DNA of 64,000 bases, from NCBI RefSeq assembly GCF_039993895.1, contig NZ_CP121194.1, forward strand, positions 682,001 through 746,000, written 5' to 3'. The stretch comes from Edaphobacter paludis. GTDB taxonomy: Bacteria; Acidobacteriota; Terriglobia; Terriglobales; Acidobacteriaceae. Shown here one piece after another: positions 25,121 through 32,811 of this stretch. The notes below the pieces were generated by a model. The model worked only from the letters and a program-made list of their open reading frames with translations. It was not told where the DNA came from and made no database searches. A program made the position numbers and the translations under genes. How positions within the stretch are numbered: position 1 is the first letter of the stretch; each line of letters begins with the position of its first letter.

Positions 25121-25621
25121 TGGGGCGAATTCCTGACGCGGTATCTATTGGGTGGGTTGCGGTTCTGTTTACGAATCCGCCAAAAGGGCCAAATCGTTCC
25201 GGCATCAGGTTTATCACAGTGCAGGAGCTACTTTTTCGAGGTACCCCCCTCTGGGTACTTTTGATGTAAAGTCTTCATTATACAGTAGTTAATTTTCAAA
25301 GTATTGATTCTAAAGGTGTTACTTGGTTTGGGCTGAAACTTCTGTTATTTCTGAGCCTTCTTTTATTTTAGCGAGTGGAGGGGAACTGATTTGCAGTTGG
25401 GGGGAGATTTATTTCACAGAATTAAACTGCTTATTTTGTGTAACTTATCAGGTTGTGAGCAGCGAAGTTGATGACTTTGGGGCTTGACAGAGTTTCGCGA
25501 GGGATAGGGGTGGAGTAGAACAAGCAACGGCAAAACCGAAATGCAGGGGTCTCTCCACTCCGGCGGCAAAGGCGCTGCCTCCGGTCGAGATGACGTGAGT
25601 TGTAGTGGGGTTTCGGGCGTT
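25121..25621. other. 501-base intergenic region with AT-rich core
   Basis: No gene is supported. Bases about 25225-25450 are clearly more AT-rich than the flanks. They begin with an inverted repeat (GTACCC 25241-25246, GGGTAC 25253-25258) followed by T-rich sequence. I associate this layout with intergenic elements common in Terriglobia, from memory only. The right part carries a copy of dispersed repeat A (25541-25610). Promoters for the minus-strand CRTAC1-kinase operon must lie here. Confidence 0.5.
25541..25610 (+). repeat. Dispersed intergenic repeat family A, copy 1
   Basis: The core GGTCTCTCCACT...CCGGTCGAGATGACG recurs at 46351 and 57462. In this copy the two blocks are split by GCGGCAAAGGCGCTGCCT, which contains an internal palindrome. 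All copies lie between genes. Confidence 0.65.
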
Positions 25622-27007
25622 TCAGGCGGGGATGAAAACGGTTTGTGAATCTTCGTCGCGGGGTTGCTGATTGGCTTTGAGGGCGGGACGGTTGAACCTC
25701 TTTAAGGAGAGGATGCCGGTGCTGACCAAGGCGATAATCTCGGGTTCGATGGGCTGACGGTAGTCCGGTGAAGCGTGGGTGAAGAAATAGGTGAAGGGAA
25801 AGAGTGCCATCAGGATGACATAGGGGAGCGCCGCGGTCTTGTCCCTGAGCCATAGTTTGCGTGCACCGACGAGCATGAAGATCGTGAGGCCGATGGAGAA
25901 GAACATGTCGGGGATCTGGGTCGGCTGGTCTGCGAGGTAAGCTCGGCTGAAGCTCCAGTAGGCGGTCCAGAAGCAGAGGGCGCGGCGGAAGGAGTTTTTA
26001 AGGAAGACGACCGGATGCTGGCGGATGAAGGTGACGGCCAGGGTGTGTTTTTCGGCCAGATAGCGGGCCTCGCCAAGAGACTCGAAGCGCTGCATCTCGG
26101 TGGGGTTGCTGGCTGGATGGGCCCAGCGGTCGTTGGACTCGAAGGTGCTGCCGTCGTTGCCCGCCCAACACTCGAGCCAGAAGTTGTCGCGGACCGGGGT
26201 GAGCATGTGCAGGGCGCGATAGTTGCGGACGGTCCAAGGAGTAAGGACGGCGAGGACACCGAGGGTGGCGACGAGGCTGTGCGCCAGCCACTTTTCTTTG
26301 CGGCGATGGAGGACGACGGCGGTGAGGATGAGGAAGACCGGAAACATCGAGAGAACGGATGGGTTGGAGAGTCCGGCGATACCGTAAAAGACGCCGAAGC
26401 CCAGCCACGCGAGGACTCGGCGTTGGCGGTGAAGGCGTTGCGCGAGGCAGAAGCAGGTGGTGAAGAGGAGGCCGGTAAGGGCGTAGTCCCACACACGGGC
26501 GGCGGAGAAGTAGATGGCAAAGGGATAAAAGACCCAGGCCCAGGCAGCGAGGGTGGCTGCGCGATCTCCAATGGCATAGCGGGTGCTGAAATAGAGCGGA
26601 ATGCAGGTGAGGGCGGAGAAGAGACTATTGATGGAGAGGATGGCGATGGCCGAGGCAGCCGTGTATACGCCGAAGATGCGAAAGATGGTTGCAACAAAGT
26701 AGGGAAAGATGGGTGGGACAAGGGCGGTGGGTCCCGTGGAGGGCCAGAAGGGTGAGCTGAAACCGTGGCCCTGGGCGATGGAACGGGCGACCCAGCCCAT
26801 CTCCCAGCCGAACTCATCGAAGTGATCGGTGGGGTCGACGGTCTGACGGAAGATGCAGGCGACGAGGATCAGCCGGAGGGTAAGGGCGGCGAGGACGATG
26901 ATGGAGAGTTGGGTGCTCGTCGATTTCTGGCGGAATGATCGGACGAGAGGGTTGTTCAGCAAACAGGGTTCTCCATCTTGGGCATCGGTAAAGTGCGAAC
27001 CGACCAC
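25622..27007 (-). CDS. GT-C family glycosyltransferase (PMT/ArnT-like)
   Basis: A 461-residue integral membrane protein with about 10-12 hydrophobic segments and the GT-C layout of polyprenol-phosphate-sugar transferases. The first periplasmic loop has the acidic DHFDEFGWEMG motif (GT39/PMT_2 type acidic cluster). A soluble C-terminal domain is short. It probably transfers a sugar from a lipid carrier to a protein, lipid A or polysaccharide on the periplasmic face. Start uncertain: the first codon is GTG at 27007, with no strong ribosome site. Surface-polysaccharide genes follow (rmlC, sugar transferase). Confidence 0.8.
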   Translation of the reverse strand: MVGSHFTDAQDGEPCLLNNPLVRSFRQKSTSTQLSIIVLAALTLRLILVACIFRQTVDPTDHFDEFGWEMGWVARSIAQGHGFSSPFWPSTGPTALVPPIFPYFVATIFRIFGVYTAASAIAILSINSLFSALTCIPLYFSTRYAIGDRAATLAAWAWVFYPFAIYFSAARVWDYALTGLLFTTCFCLAQRLHRQRRVLAWLGFGVFYGIAGLSNPSVLSMFPVFLILTAVVLHRRKEKWLAHSLVATLGVLAVLTPWTVRNYRALHMLTPVRDNFWLECWAGNDGSTFESNDRWAHPASNPTEMQRFESLGEARYLAEKHTLAVTFIRQHPVVFLKNSFRRALCFWTAYWSFSRAYLADQPTQIPDMFFSIGLTIFMLVGARKLWLRDKTAALPYVILMALFPFTYFFTHASPDYRQPIEPEIIALVSTGILSLKRFNRPALKANQQPRDEDSQTVFIPA

Positions 27008-27094
27008 GGATGATTGGGGGATTAAGACTGATAGATACGGCTCTCTATCATCTTAGAGTGTTTCCCATGGGATGACCCGGAAACGATGACCGTA

Positions 27095-27122
27095 TCCTCC
27101 GCCTGAGGCAAAGGATGACAAT
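27095..27122 (+). repeat. Dispersed intergenic repeat family B, copy 1
   Basis: Core TCCTCCGCCTGAGGC then AAAGGATGACAAT. Copies 2 and 3 are at 50021 and 57511. The centre CCGCCTGAGG is weakly palindromic. Confidence 0.65.
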
Positions 27123-27147
27123 ATTCGGTGCTGGATTGCCTGGACGA

Positions 27148-27717
27148 CTATACGGGGGGCAGATCGGCTTCTAGGAAAGCTTTGCCTTGGGCGTCTTTGG
27201 GACTGACGGAGGGGGCGACGCCGTTGAGGGCGTCGAGCGGCCAGGCGATGTTGAGGGTGGGGTCATTCCAGAGAATCGAACGCTCGCCCTGGGGATAGTA
27301 GAGGTTAGTGGTCTTATAGAGGACTTCGGCGGTCTCGGAGAGGACGAGGAAGCCGTGGGCGAAGCCTTCAGGGATCCAGAGGGAGTGGATTTCGCCTTCA
27401 TCGGTGAGCGGCTTGAGGTGGAAGCCGGCCCATTTGCCGAAGTCGGGGGAGTTGCGGCGGAGGTCAACGGCTACATCCCAGATATGGCCGGAGAGGACGC
27501 GGACGAGCTTTCCCTGCGGCTGGCCAAGCTGGTAGTGGAGACCTCGGAGGACGCCTCGGGTGGAGAAGGACTGGTTGTCCTGAACAAATTGGGCCGGGAG
27601 GTGGGCGTCGCGGAAGGAATTTTGGTTGAAAACTTCAGTGAACCATCCACGATTGTCGCCAAAGCGTTTGGGTTGAATCAGTTTGACATCAGCAAGCGCG
27701 GTGTTGAGAATGAGCAT
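27148..27717 (-). CDS. rfbC: dTDP-4-dehydrorhamnose 3,5-epimerase
   Basis: A 189-residue RmlC-type epimerase, third step of dTDP-L-rhamnose synthesis. It is a cupin with the catalytic histidine in VLRGLHYQ (about H62) and the conserved tyrosine in YKTTNLYYP. GDNRGWFTE near residue 20 and IWIPEGFAHGFLVLSE-like text are typical (here HSLWIPEGFAHGFLVLSETA). The other rhamnose genes (rmlA, rmlB, rmlD) are not in the window. It likely feeds surface polysaccharide or lipopolysaccharide made by neighbouring transferase genes. Confidence 0.95.
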   Translation of the reverse strand: MLILNTALADVKLIQPKRFGDNRGWFTEVFNQNSFRDAHLPAQFVQDNQSFSTRGVLRGLHYQLGQPQGKLVRVLSGHIWDVAVDLRRNSPDFGKWAGFHLKPLTDEGEIHSLWIPEGFAHGFLVLSETAEVLYKTTNLYYPQGERSILWNDPTLNIAWPLDALNGVAPSVSPKDAQGKAFLEADLPPV

Positions 27718-28098
27718 CCAAGTAGTTTACCGGGGCGGGGTGGGAGATGGAAGTCGTTGAACCTGCTACCGAAATGGAACGAAGAAAAATGGTCCGGCTA
27801 CGAAATTGGTTCGCATCGGGGCATCGTCCTAGTAAACTGGCTGAACTGAAATAAAGCGACTGCATTTCCTTTTCCGGGTTGAGGATAGAGACGGCCGACT
27901 GGTTCCACCAAGAAACCAGCGCGAACAATGCAGTAACGAATGAGAAGGCATAACGGATTTGTGGACGTTTGCGGGCTGGTTCGGCTGCAAACGCGGGCGG
28001 CAGACAGCACGCCGCAAAACTTGGATGAACGAGTAACCGTACAAATTGCATAACGCAGAGGACGGCGTGGCCGCAGTTTGTTCAGACACAGGATTGCA
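27718..28098. other. 381-base intergenic region
   Basis: No family-like gene is present. The short frames on either strand lack motifs, including a 35-codon plus-strand frame at 27747-27854. It is the divergent promoter region for rfbC and the sugar transferase operon. I see no clear repeat or hairpin. Confidence 0.4.
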
Positions 28099-28833
28099 AT
28101 GCAGGCTGAATCTACCGAATCGCCGGTTGCGGTAATAGAAGATTCATACTCGTACGCGGAACTGGCGGGTTCTTCCCTTTGGAGAACGCCATGGACGGCG
28201 GAATCGCCGACCCAATATTTCCGCTATCGAGTCATCAAGCGCGGGCTTGACCTGCTGCTGGTGGCGGTTTCGATACCGGTGACGCTGCTGGTGTTGGGAA
28301 TCGTGGCAACGATGGTCGCTGTGAGCTCTCCGGGTCCGATCTTCTATTCGCATCGGCGTATTCGCAAACACGGAGCGTTTTTTTCGATGTGGAAGTTCCG
28401 TACGATGTGCGTGAACTCGGCTGAGGTGCTGGAGAAGTACCTGGCAGAACATCCCGAGGCGAAGGCGGAGTGGAGCAAGACGCATAAGCTGCGGAATGAT
28501 CCACGGATTACGAGGGTTGGGTCGTTTTTGCGGAGATACAGCCTGGATGAGCTGCCGCAGATGTGGAATGTTGTCACCGGCCAGATGAGCCTGGTGGGGC
28601 CGAGGCCGATTGTGGCGGCGGAAGTAGAGAAGTACGGTGACTGTTTTAGTTGTTATTGCAAGGTGAAGCCGGGGTTGACCGGTCTCTGGCAGGTCTCGGG
28701 GCGCAGTTCGTTGACCTACGACGAACGGGTGGCTTTGGATTGCGAGTATGTGGGGAACTGGTCGCTGGCCAAGGACGCCGTGATCCTGTTGAAGACGTTC
28801 TCGACGGTGGTGAACCAGGATGGCGCATTCTGA
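28099..28833 (+). CDS. Undecaprenyl-phosphate sugar transferase (initiating)
   Basis: A 244-residue bacterial sugar transferase of the WbaP/WcaJ C-terminal type, which puts the first sugar phosphate onto undecaprenyl phosphate. A membrane segment (LDLLLVAVSIPVTLLVLGI) precedes the catalytic domain. The latter has MWKFRTM, RRYSLDELPQ, SLVGPRPI and KPGLTGLWQVSGRS. The start is ATG at 28099 with AGGA just before. It lacks the large N-terminal membrane domain of WbaP. It heads a plus-strand operon and overlaps the next glycosyltransferase gene by 14 bases. Confidence 0.93.
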   Translation: MQAESTESPVAVIEDSYSYAELAGSSLWRTPWTAESPTQYFRYRVIKRGLDLLLVAVSIPVTLLVLGIVATMVAVSSPGPIFYSHRRIRKHGAFFSMWKFRTMCVNSAEVLEKYLAEHPEAKAEWSKTHKLRNDPRITRVGSFLRRYSLDELPQMWNVVTGQMSLVGPRPIVAAEVEKYGDCFSCYCKVKPGLTGLWQVSGRSSLTYDERVALDCEYVGNWSLAKDAVILLKTFSTVVNQDGAF

Positions 28834-30031
28834 AGGCGAGCGCCGCGGGGAGTTGGGGCGGGGGGAATTGGGACGACGGGTGCGGGTCGCTATAGTTCAT
28901 CATTGGTTTGTGACGCGGGGTGGCGGCGAACGCGTGGCAGAGTGCATCGCGTCGTTGTTTCCTGAGGCGGAGATTTTTACGCTGGTGGCGGACGCTCCGG
29001 GAATTCCTGACGGGTTGCGCGGACGGCGGCTGCATACATCGTTTTTGCAGCGGATTCCGCTGGCGAAGAACTATCATCGGCACATGATGCCGCTTTATCC
29101 GATGGCTACGGAAGGGCTGGACTTAAGGGGGTTCGACCTGGTGATCTCGTCGGACTCGGGGCCGGTGAAGGGCGTGCGCGTGGACGCGGGAGCGGTGCAT
29201 ATTTGCTATTGCCACTCGCCGATGCGATATCTGCATGACGGCTATGAGGCTTACCGAGCGCAGATGGGAGCGGTGACCCGAATGGTGTTTTCGGCCACGG
29301 CGGGGTGGGTGCGGGCGTGGGATGTTCGGGCGGCCCAGAGGGTGTCTTACTTTATTGCAAACTCGAAGTATGTGGCCGATCGGATTCGACGGTGCTATGG
29401 GCGGGAGAGCGTGGTGATTCATCCTCCAATTGATCTGGACCGGGCACGGATGGCGGTGCCGGGAGAGCATTATCTTTGTGCTGGACGGCTGGTGGGGTAT
29501 AAGCGCACCGAGTTGATGGTTGAAGCTTGTTCGCGGTTGGGGCGGAGACTGAGGATTGCGGGGACGGGCCCCGAGGAGGCTCGGCTGAAGCGGCTGGCTG
29601 GGGGAGCGGACGTCAGGTTTCTGGGCGAGATGACGACCGAGGCGCTTTGGCAGGAGTATGCGGCGTGCCGTGCACTTTTGTTTGCTGCGGACGAGGATTT
29701 TGGCATGGTTCCGTTGGAGGCGCAGGCCTGCGGTCGGCCAGTGATTGCTTATGGGGCGGGCGGTTCGCTGGAGACGGTGCGGGGGCTCGGCGTGGCTGCG
29801 GATGGTGCTACCGGGATATATTTTGCGGAGCAGACGGTGGAGTCGGTGATGGACGGGATTCTGCGGTTTGAGGCTGCGGAGGCCGCAGGGATGTTCGATG
29901 CGGCGGTCGCCCGGCGATGGGCGGAGGGGTTCGCTACGCCGGTGTTTTTGCGGAAGCTGAGAGAGTTCGTGCTGGAGAAGATGCCGGAGGCGGCGGGTGC
30001 GATGGTGCCGGTTGCCGCGGAGACAACATAA
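28820..30031 (+). CDS. Glycosyltransferase family 4 (GT-B)
   Basis: A 403-residue GT-B glycosyltransferase. The N-terminal half starts VAIVHHWFVTRGGGERVAEC (glycine-rich acceptor loop). The C-terminal half has YLCAGRLVGYKRTELMVEAC and the donor-binding EDFGMVPLEAQACGRPVIAY motif, with the paired glutamates of the EX7E type. It probably adds the second or later sugar to the lipid-linked chain begun by the overlapping sugar transferase. Its stop TAA shares a base with the ATG of the next gene (TAATG). The sugar donor is unknown. Confidence 0.92.
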   Translation: MAHSEGERRGELGRGELGRRVRVAIVHHWFVTRGGGERVAECIASLFPEAEIFTLVADAPGIPDGLRGRRLHTSFLQRIPLAKNYHRHMMPLYPMATEGLDLRGFDLVISSDSGPVKGVRVDAGAVHICYCHSPMRYLHDGYEAYRAQMGAVTRMVFSATAGWVRAWDVRAAQRVSYFIANSKYVADRIRRCYGRESVVIHPPIDLDRARMAVPGEHYLCAGRLVGYKRTELMVEACSRLGRRLRIAGTGPEEARLKRLAGGADVRFLGEMTTEALWQEYAACRALLFAADEDFGMVPLEAQACGRPVIAYGAGGSLETVRGLGVAADGATGIYFAEQTVESVMDGILRFEAAEAAGMFDAAVARRWAEGFATPVFLRKLREFVLEKMPEAAGAMVPVAAETT

Positions 30032-30327
30032 TGGCGATGGAAGGAATGCGGGATTTGTTGCGCGGGTCGCTGGGGCGGAGCCTGAAGGCGATGCGGCCGG
30101 AAGATAAGCTGGCTGCGGCGTGGCCGGTGGCCTGTGGCAAGGCGCTGGCGGAACGGGGAGAGGTGGTGGGCTATGTCGATGGAGAGGTCTGGATTGAAGT
30201 GCAGGACGGTACCTGGCTGCGGCAGATGATGAGTATGCAGGGTCAGTTGGCGGGCCAGATGGCGCGGATCGCAGGGGTGAAGGTGGGCAGGATACACTTT
30301 AAAGTGAAGAGGAATGACGGGCGATGA
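30031..30327 (+). CDS. dciA: DUF721/DciA-like protein
   Basis: A 98-residue protein with the DUF721 domain (LAAAWPVACGKALAERGEVV, then YVDGEVWIEVQDGTWLRQM). DciA is the ancestral loader of replicative helicase DnaB in many bacteria, and this protein is a short version made of the DUF721 domain alone. It could also be an uncharacterised DUF721 relative. It starts at ATG 30031 (TAATG overlap with the glycosyltransferase stop) and its TGA overlaps gatC as ATGA. It is therefore translationally linked to both a polysaccharide gene and a tRNA-amidation gene. Confidence 0.78.
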   Translation: MAMEGMRDLLRGSLGRSLKAMRPEDKLAAAWPVACGKALAERGEVVGYVDGEVWIEVQDGTWLRQMMSMQGQLAGQMARIAGVKVGRIHFKVKRNDGR

Positions 30328-30650
30328 GTGAGCAGACGAGCGTAACGATTGAGGATGTTCGACGGGTGGCGGAGCTGGCCAATCTGGAGCTGACGGCGGA
30401 GGAAGAGCCGCGCATGCAGCGGGATTTGAATGCGATCCTGGGGCATATTGCTCAATTGAATGAGCTGGATACGAAGGACGTTGTTCCCATGGCGCAAGTG
30501 GGCGAGATGCTGGGTGGGGCGGGGCATGACTGGGGCGAGACGCTGCGGGAGGACGTGGTGCGGCCTTCGCTGGACAGGGCTGTGGTGATGGCGACGGCTC
30601 CAGAGACAGATGGCCGGTTCTTCAAGGTTCCAAAGGTGATTGAGCGTTGA
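30324..30650 (+). CDS. gatC: Asp/Glu-tRNA amidotransferase subunit C
   Basis: A 108-residue GatC. The family pattern is clear: VTIEDVRRVAELANLELTAE, a short linker, then LNAILGHIAQLNELDT, and a C-terminal LREDVVRPS. It stabilises GatA in the GatCAB complex that converts misacylated Asp-tRNA(Asn) or Glu-tRNA(Gln) to Asn- or Gln-tRNA. It overlaps the DciA-like gene by 4 bases, and gatA follows 41 bases after its stop. No gatB is in the window. Confidence 0.95.
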   Translation: MSEQTSVTIEDVRRVAELANLELTAEEEPRMQRDLNAILGHIAQLNELDTKDVVPMAQVGEMLGGAGHDWGETLREDVVRPSLDRAVVMATAPETDGRFFKVPKVIER

Positions 30651-30691
30651 TAAAAAATATTTCCGAGAGCTCAAAAGGGATAGGCACTGAG

Positions 30692-32131
30692 ATGGATTTT
30701 ACGATTGATGGGGTGCGGGCTGGTGTAGCGGACGGGTCGGCCACTGCTACGGCTTTGGCGGAGCTGCACTACTCGCGAATTGCTGCGGATGACGGGAACG
30801 AAGGCAAGGCAATCAATAGCTTTCTGGCTTTGAGCAAAGATCGGGCGCTTGCCCAGGCGGCGAAGATCGACGCGCTGGCGGCAAAGGGTAAGGAGCTGCC
30901 TGCGCTGGCCGGGGTTCCGGTGGGGATCAAGGACGTGCTGACGATGCAGGGTGCTCCGGCTACGGCTGGATCGCTGATTCTAAAGGGATATTTGCCTCCT
31001 TATGACGCTACCGCGGTGACGAAGCTGGAGGCTGCCGGGGCGGTTTTGCTGGGGAAGTTGAACTGCGACGAGTTTGCGATGGGATCGTCGAATGAAAACT
31101 CGGCTTATGGGCCGGTGCTGAATCCGCGGGCTCTGGATCGGGTTCCGGGTGGGTCGAGCGGTGGTAGTGCGGCGGCGGTGGCGGCGGGATTTGCCGTGGC
31201 TACGCTGGGGACAGATACGGGCGGCTCGATTCGCCAGCCTGCGGCTTTTTGTGGCGTTGTGGGTGTGCTGCCGACTTACGGGCGGGTTTCGCGGTATGGG
31301 CTGATTGCGTTTGCTTCGTCCCTGGACCGGGTGGGGCCGTTTACCAATAATGTGAAGGATGCCGCCACTGTTTTGCAGGTGCTTGCCGGGCGGGACGTTA
31401 TGGACGAGACTTCGTCTGATCGTCCGGTTGGAGATTATATTGGAGCTCTGCAGAAGCCAGTGGAAGGGCTGCGGATCGGGGTGCCGAAGGAGTATTTCGG
31501 AGAAGGTTTGGACCCCGAGATCCGGGCTGCAATCGAGCGGGTTCTGGACGGACTTAAGGAAGAGAAATGCGTGATCAAGCCGATCAGCTTGCCGCACACA
31601 AAGTACGCGATTCCGACCTATTACGTGCTCGCGACGGCGGAGGCTTCGTCGAACCTGTCACGGTTCGATGGAGTGAGGTTCGGTTTGCGAGACGCCGAGG
31701 CGAAGACGCTTTCGGCGATGTATCGCAAGACGCGGGATGCCGGGTTTGGGCCGGAGGTGAAGCGGCGGATTCTGCTGGGGACGTATGGGCTTTCGGCTGG
31801 ATATTACGACGCTTACTACAAGAAGGCGCAGCAGGTTCGGGCATTGCTGACGAGGGACTTTCTGACGGCGTTCAACGAGGTCGATGTGATTGTAGGGCCG
31901 ATGACTCCTACTCCCGCGTTCAAACTGGGGGAGAAGACGGACGATCCGGTGGCGATGTATCTGGCCGACATCTACTCAGTTGCGGCCAGCCTGGCGGGAA
32001 TCTGTGGAGTGAGTGTGCCTTGCGGGGAAACCAAGGACGGTTTGCCGATTGGGGTGCAGGTGATGGGACGGCACTTCGACGAGGGGACTATGTTGCGGGT
32101 TGGGTTGGCGGTTGAGGAGATGCAGGGCTGA
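30692..32131 (+). CDS. gatA: Asp/Glu-tRNA amidotransferase subunit A
   Basis: A 479-residue amidase-signature protein, the usual length of GatA. The catalytic triad is visible: Lys in VPVGIKDVL, cis-Ser in DTGGSIRQPAAFCG and nucleophile Ser in the GGSSGGSAAAVAAG block. It hydrolyses glutamine and passes ammonia to GatB. The start is ATG at 30692; an in-frame TTG at 30647 overlapping the gatC stop would add 15 residues and is less likely. With gatC it forms a two-gene part of the operon downstream of the polysaccharide genes. Confidence 0.95.
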   Translation: MDFTIDGVRAGVADGSATATALAELHYSRIAADDGNEGKAINSFLALSKDRALAQAAKIDALAAKGKELPALAGVPVGIKDVLTMQGAPATAGSLILKGYLPPYDATAVTKLEAAGAVLLGKLNCDEFAMGSSNENSAYGPVLNPRALDRVPGGSSGGSAAAVAAGFAVATLGTDTGGSIRQPAAFCGVVGVLPTYGRVSRYGLIAFASSLDRVGPFTNNVKDAATVLQVLAGRDVMDETSSDRPVGDYIGALQKPVEGLRIGVPKEYFGEGLDPEIRAAIERVLDGLKEEKCVIKPISLPHTKYAIPTYYVLATAEASSNLSRFDGVRFGLRDAEAKTLSAMYRKTRDAGFGPEVKRRILLGTYGLSAGYYDAYYKKAQQVRALLTRDFLTAFNEVDVIVGPMTPTPAFKLGEKTDDPVAMYLADIYSVAASLAGICGVSVPCGETKDGLPIGVQVMGRHFDEGTMLRVGLAVEEMQG

Positions 32132-32161
32132 GGTCTGCGGTGATTGCTCTCCAGAACGTGA

Positions 32162-32785
32162 CTATACGGTGGATGGGGCGCTCGGCTTCCGCTCCCAGAG
32201 GGGATAGTCGAGGCCAGCGATGCGGTTGATGGCCCAGGCTTGCGCGGTCAGCAGGATGACGGCGATCTCGATGATGACGAGATACTCGGGCTTGGTGAGG
32301 ATGCCGAGGGAGACGATCAGCGTGGTCGCGCCTGCAGGGGGATGGCTGACGCGGAGGAGTACCATGATGGCTCCGGTAGCAGCGAGAGAGAGTGCGGCGG
32401 CCATCGCTTCATGCCAAGTGACCTCTGAGAGGGCCGCGGTGATAAAGCCGTGACTGCCCATCACGATATAGGCGGCGTATCCGCAGATGAGGCCGATGGC
32501 GTGGCCGAGAATCGCATGGCGCGGGCTGGAGGATCTGCCGAGAGGCGCAAAAAAGAAGAGATAGGCGGTAGGGCCGAGCGAGGGGAAGACGAAGGGGCTG
32601 CCGGTGATCGTTGCCAGCAGGGAGAGAAGCATGATGGTGAGGAAGCTGTTGAAGAAGACGTAGGCCGCCCAAACGATACGCGGGGGCAGGTGTTTCAACA
32701 GCCAGTGCAGGCGGATGCGGTGTAGCAGTTCGACGACCTGCCGTGCTGCCTCGTGTTCTTCTTCGGCGAACCAGGAACGACGCAT
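32162..32785 (-). CDS. HPP family membrane protein
   Basis: A 207-residue integral membrane protein. Four helices follow a charged N-terminus. The family motifs FPSLGPTAYLFF and LLRVSHPPAGATTLIVSLG are intact; the latter contains the HPP motif for which the family is named. HPP-family proteins in cyanobacteria and plants have been linked to nitrite transport, but most bacterial members are unassigned. It lies 26 bases downstream of the molybdoenzyme fusion gene on the same strand, so the two may be co-transcribed. Confidence 0.88.
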   Translation of the reverse strand: MRRSWFAEEEHEAARQVVELLHRIRLHWLLKHLPPRIVWAAYVFFNSFLTIMLLSLLATITGSPFVFPSLGPTAYLFFFAPLGRSSSPRHAILGHAIGLICGYAAYIVMGSHGFITAALSEVTWHEAMAAALSLAATGAIMVLLRVSHPPAGATTLIVSLGILTKPEYLVIIEIAVILLTAQAWAINRIAGLDYPLWERKPSAPSTV

Positions 32786-32811
32786 TCTTTACCTCGGCAG
32801 ATCGTGTCCGG

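Noticed and set aside
27747-27854. 35-codon plus-strand frame after rfbC
   Set aside because: Basic peptide with no hydrophobic segment or family feature, and the purine-rich stretch before it is too close to the ATG for a normal ribosome site.
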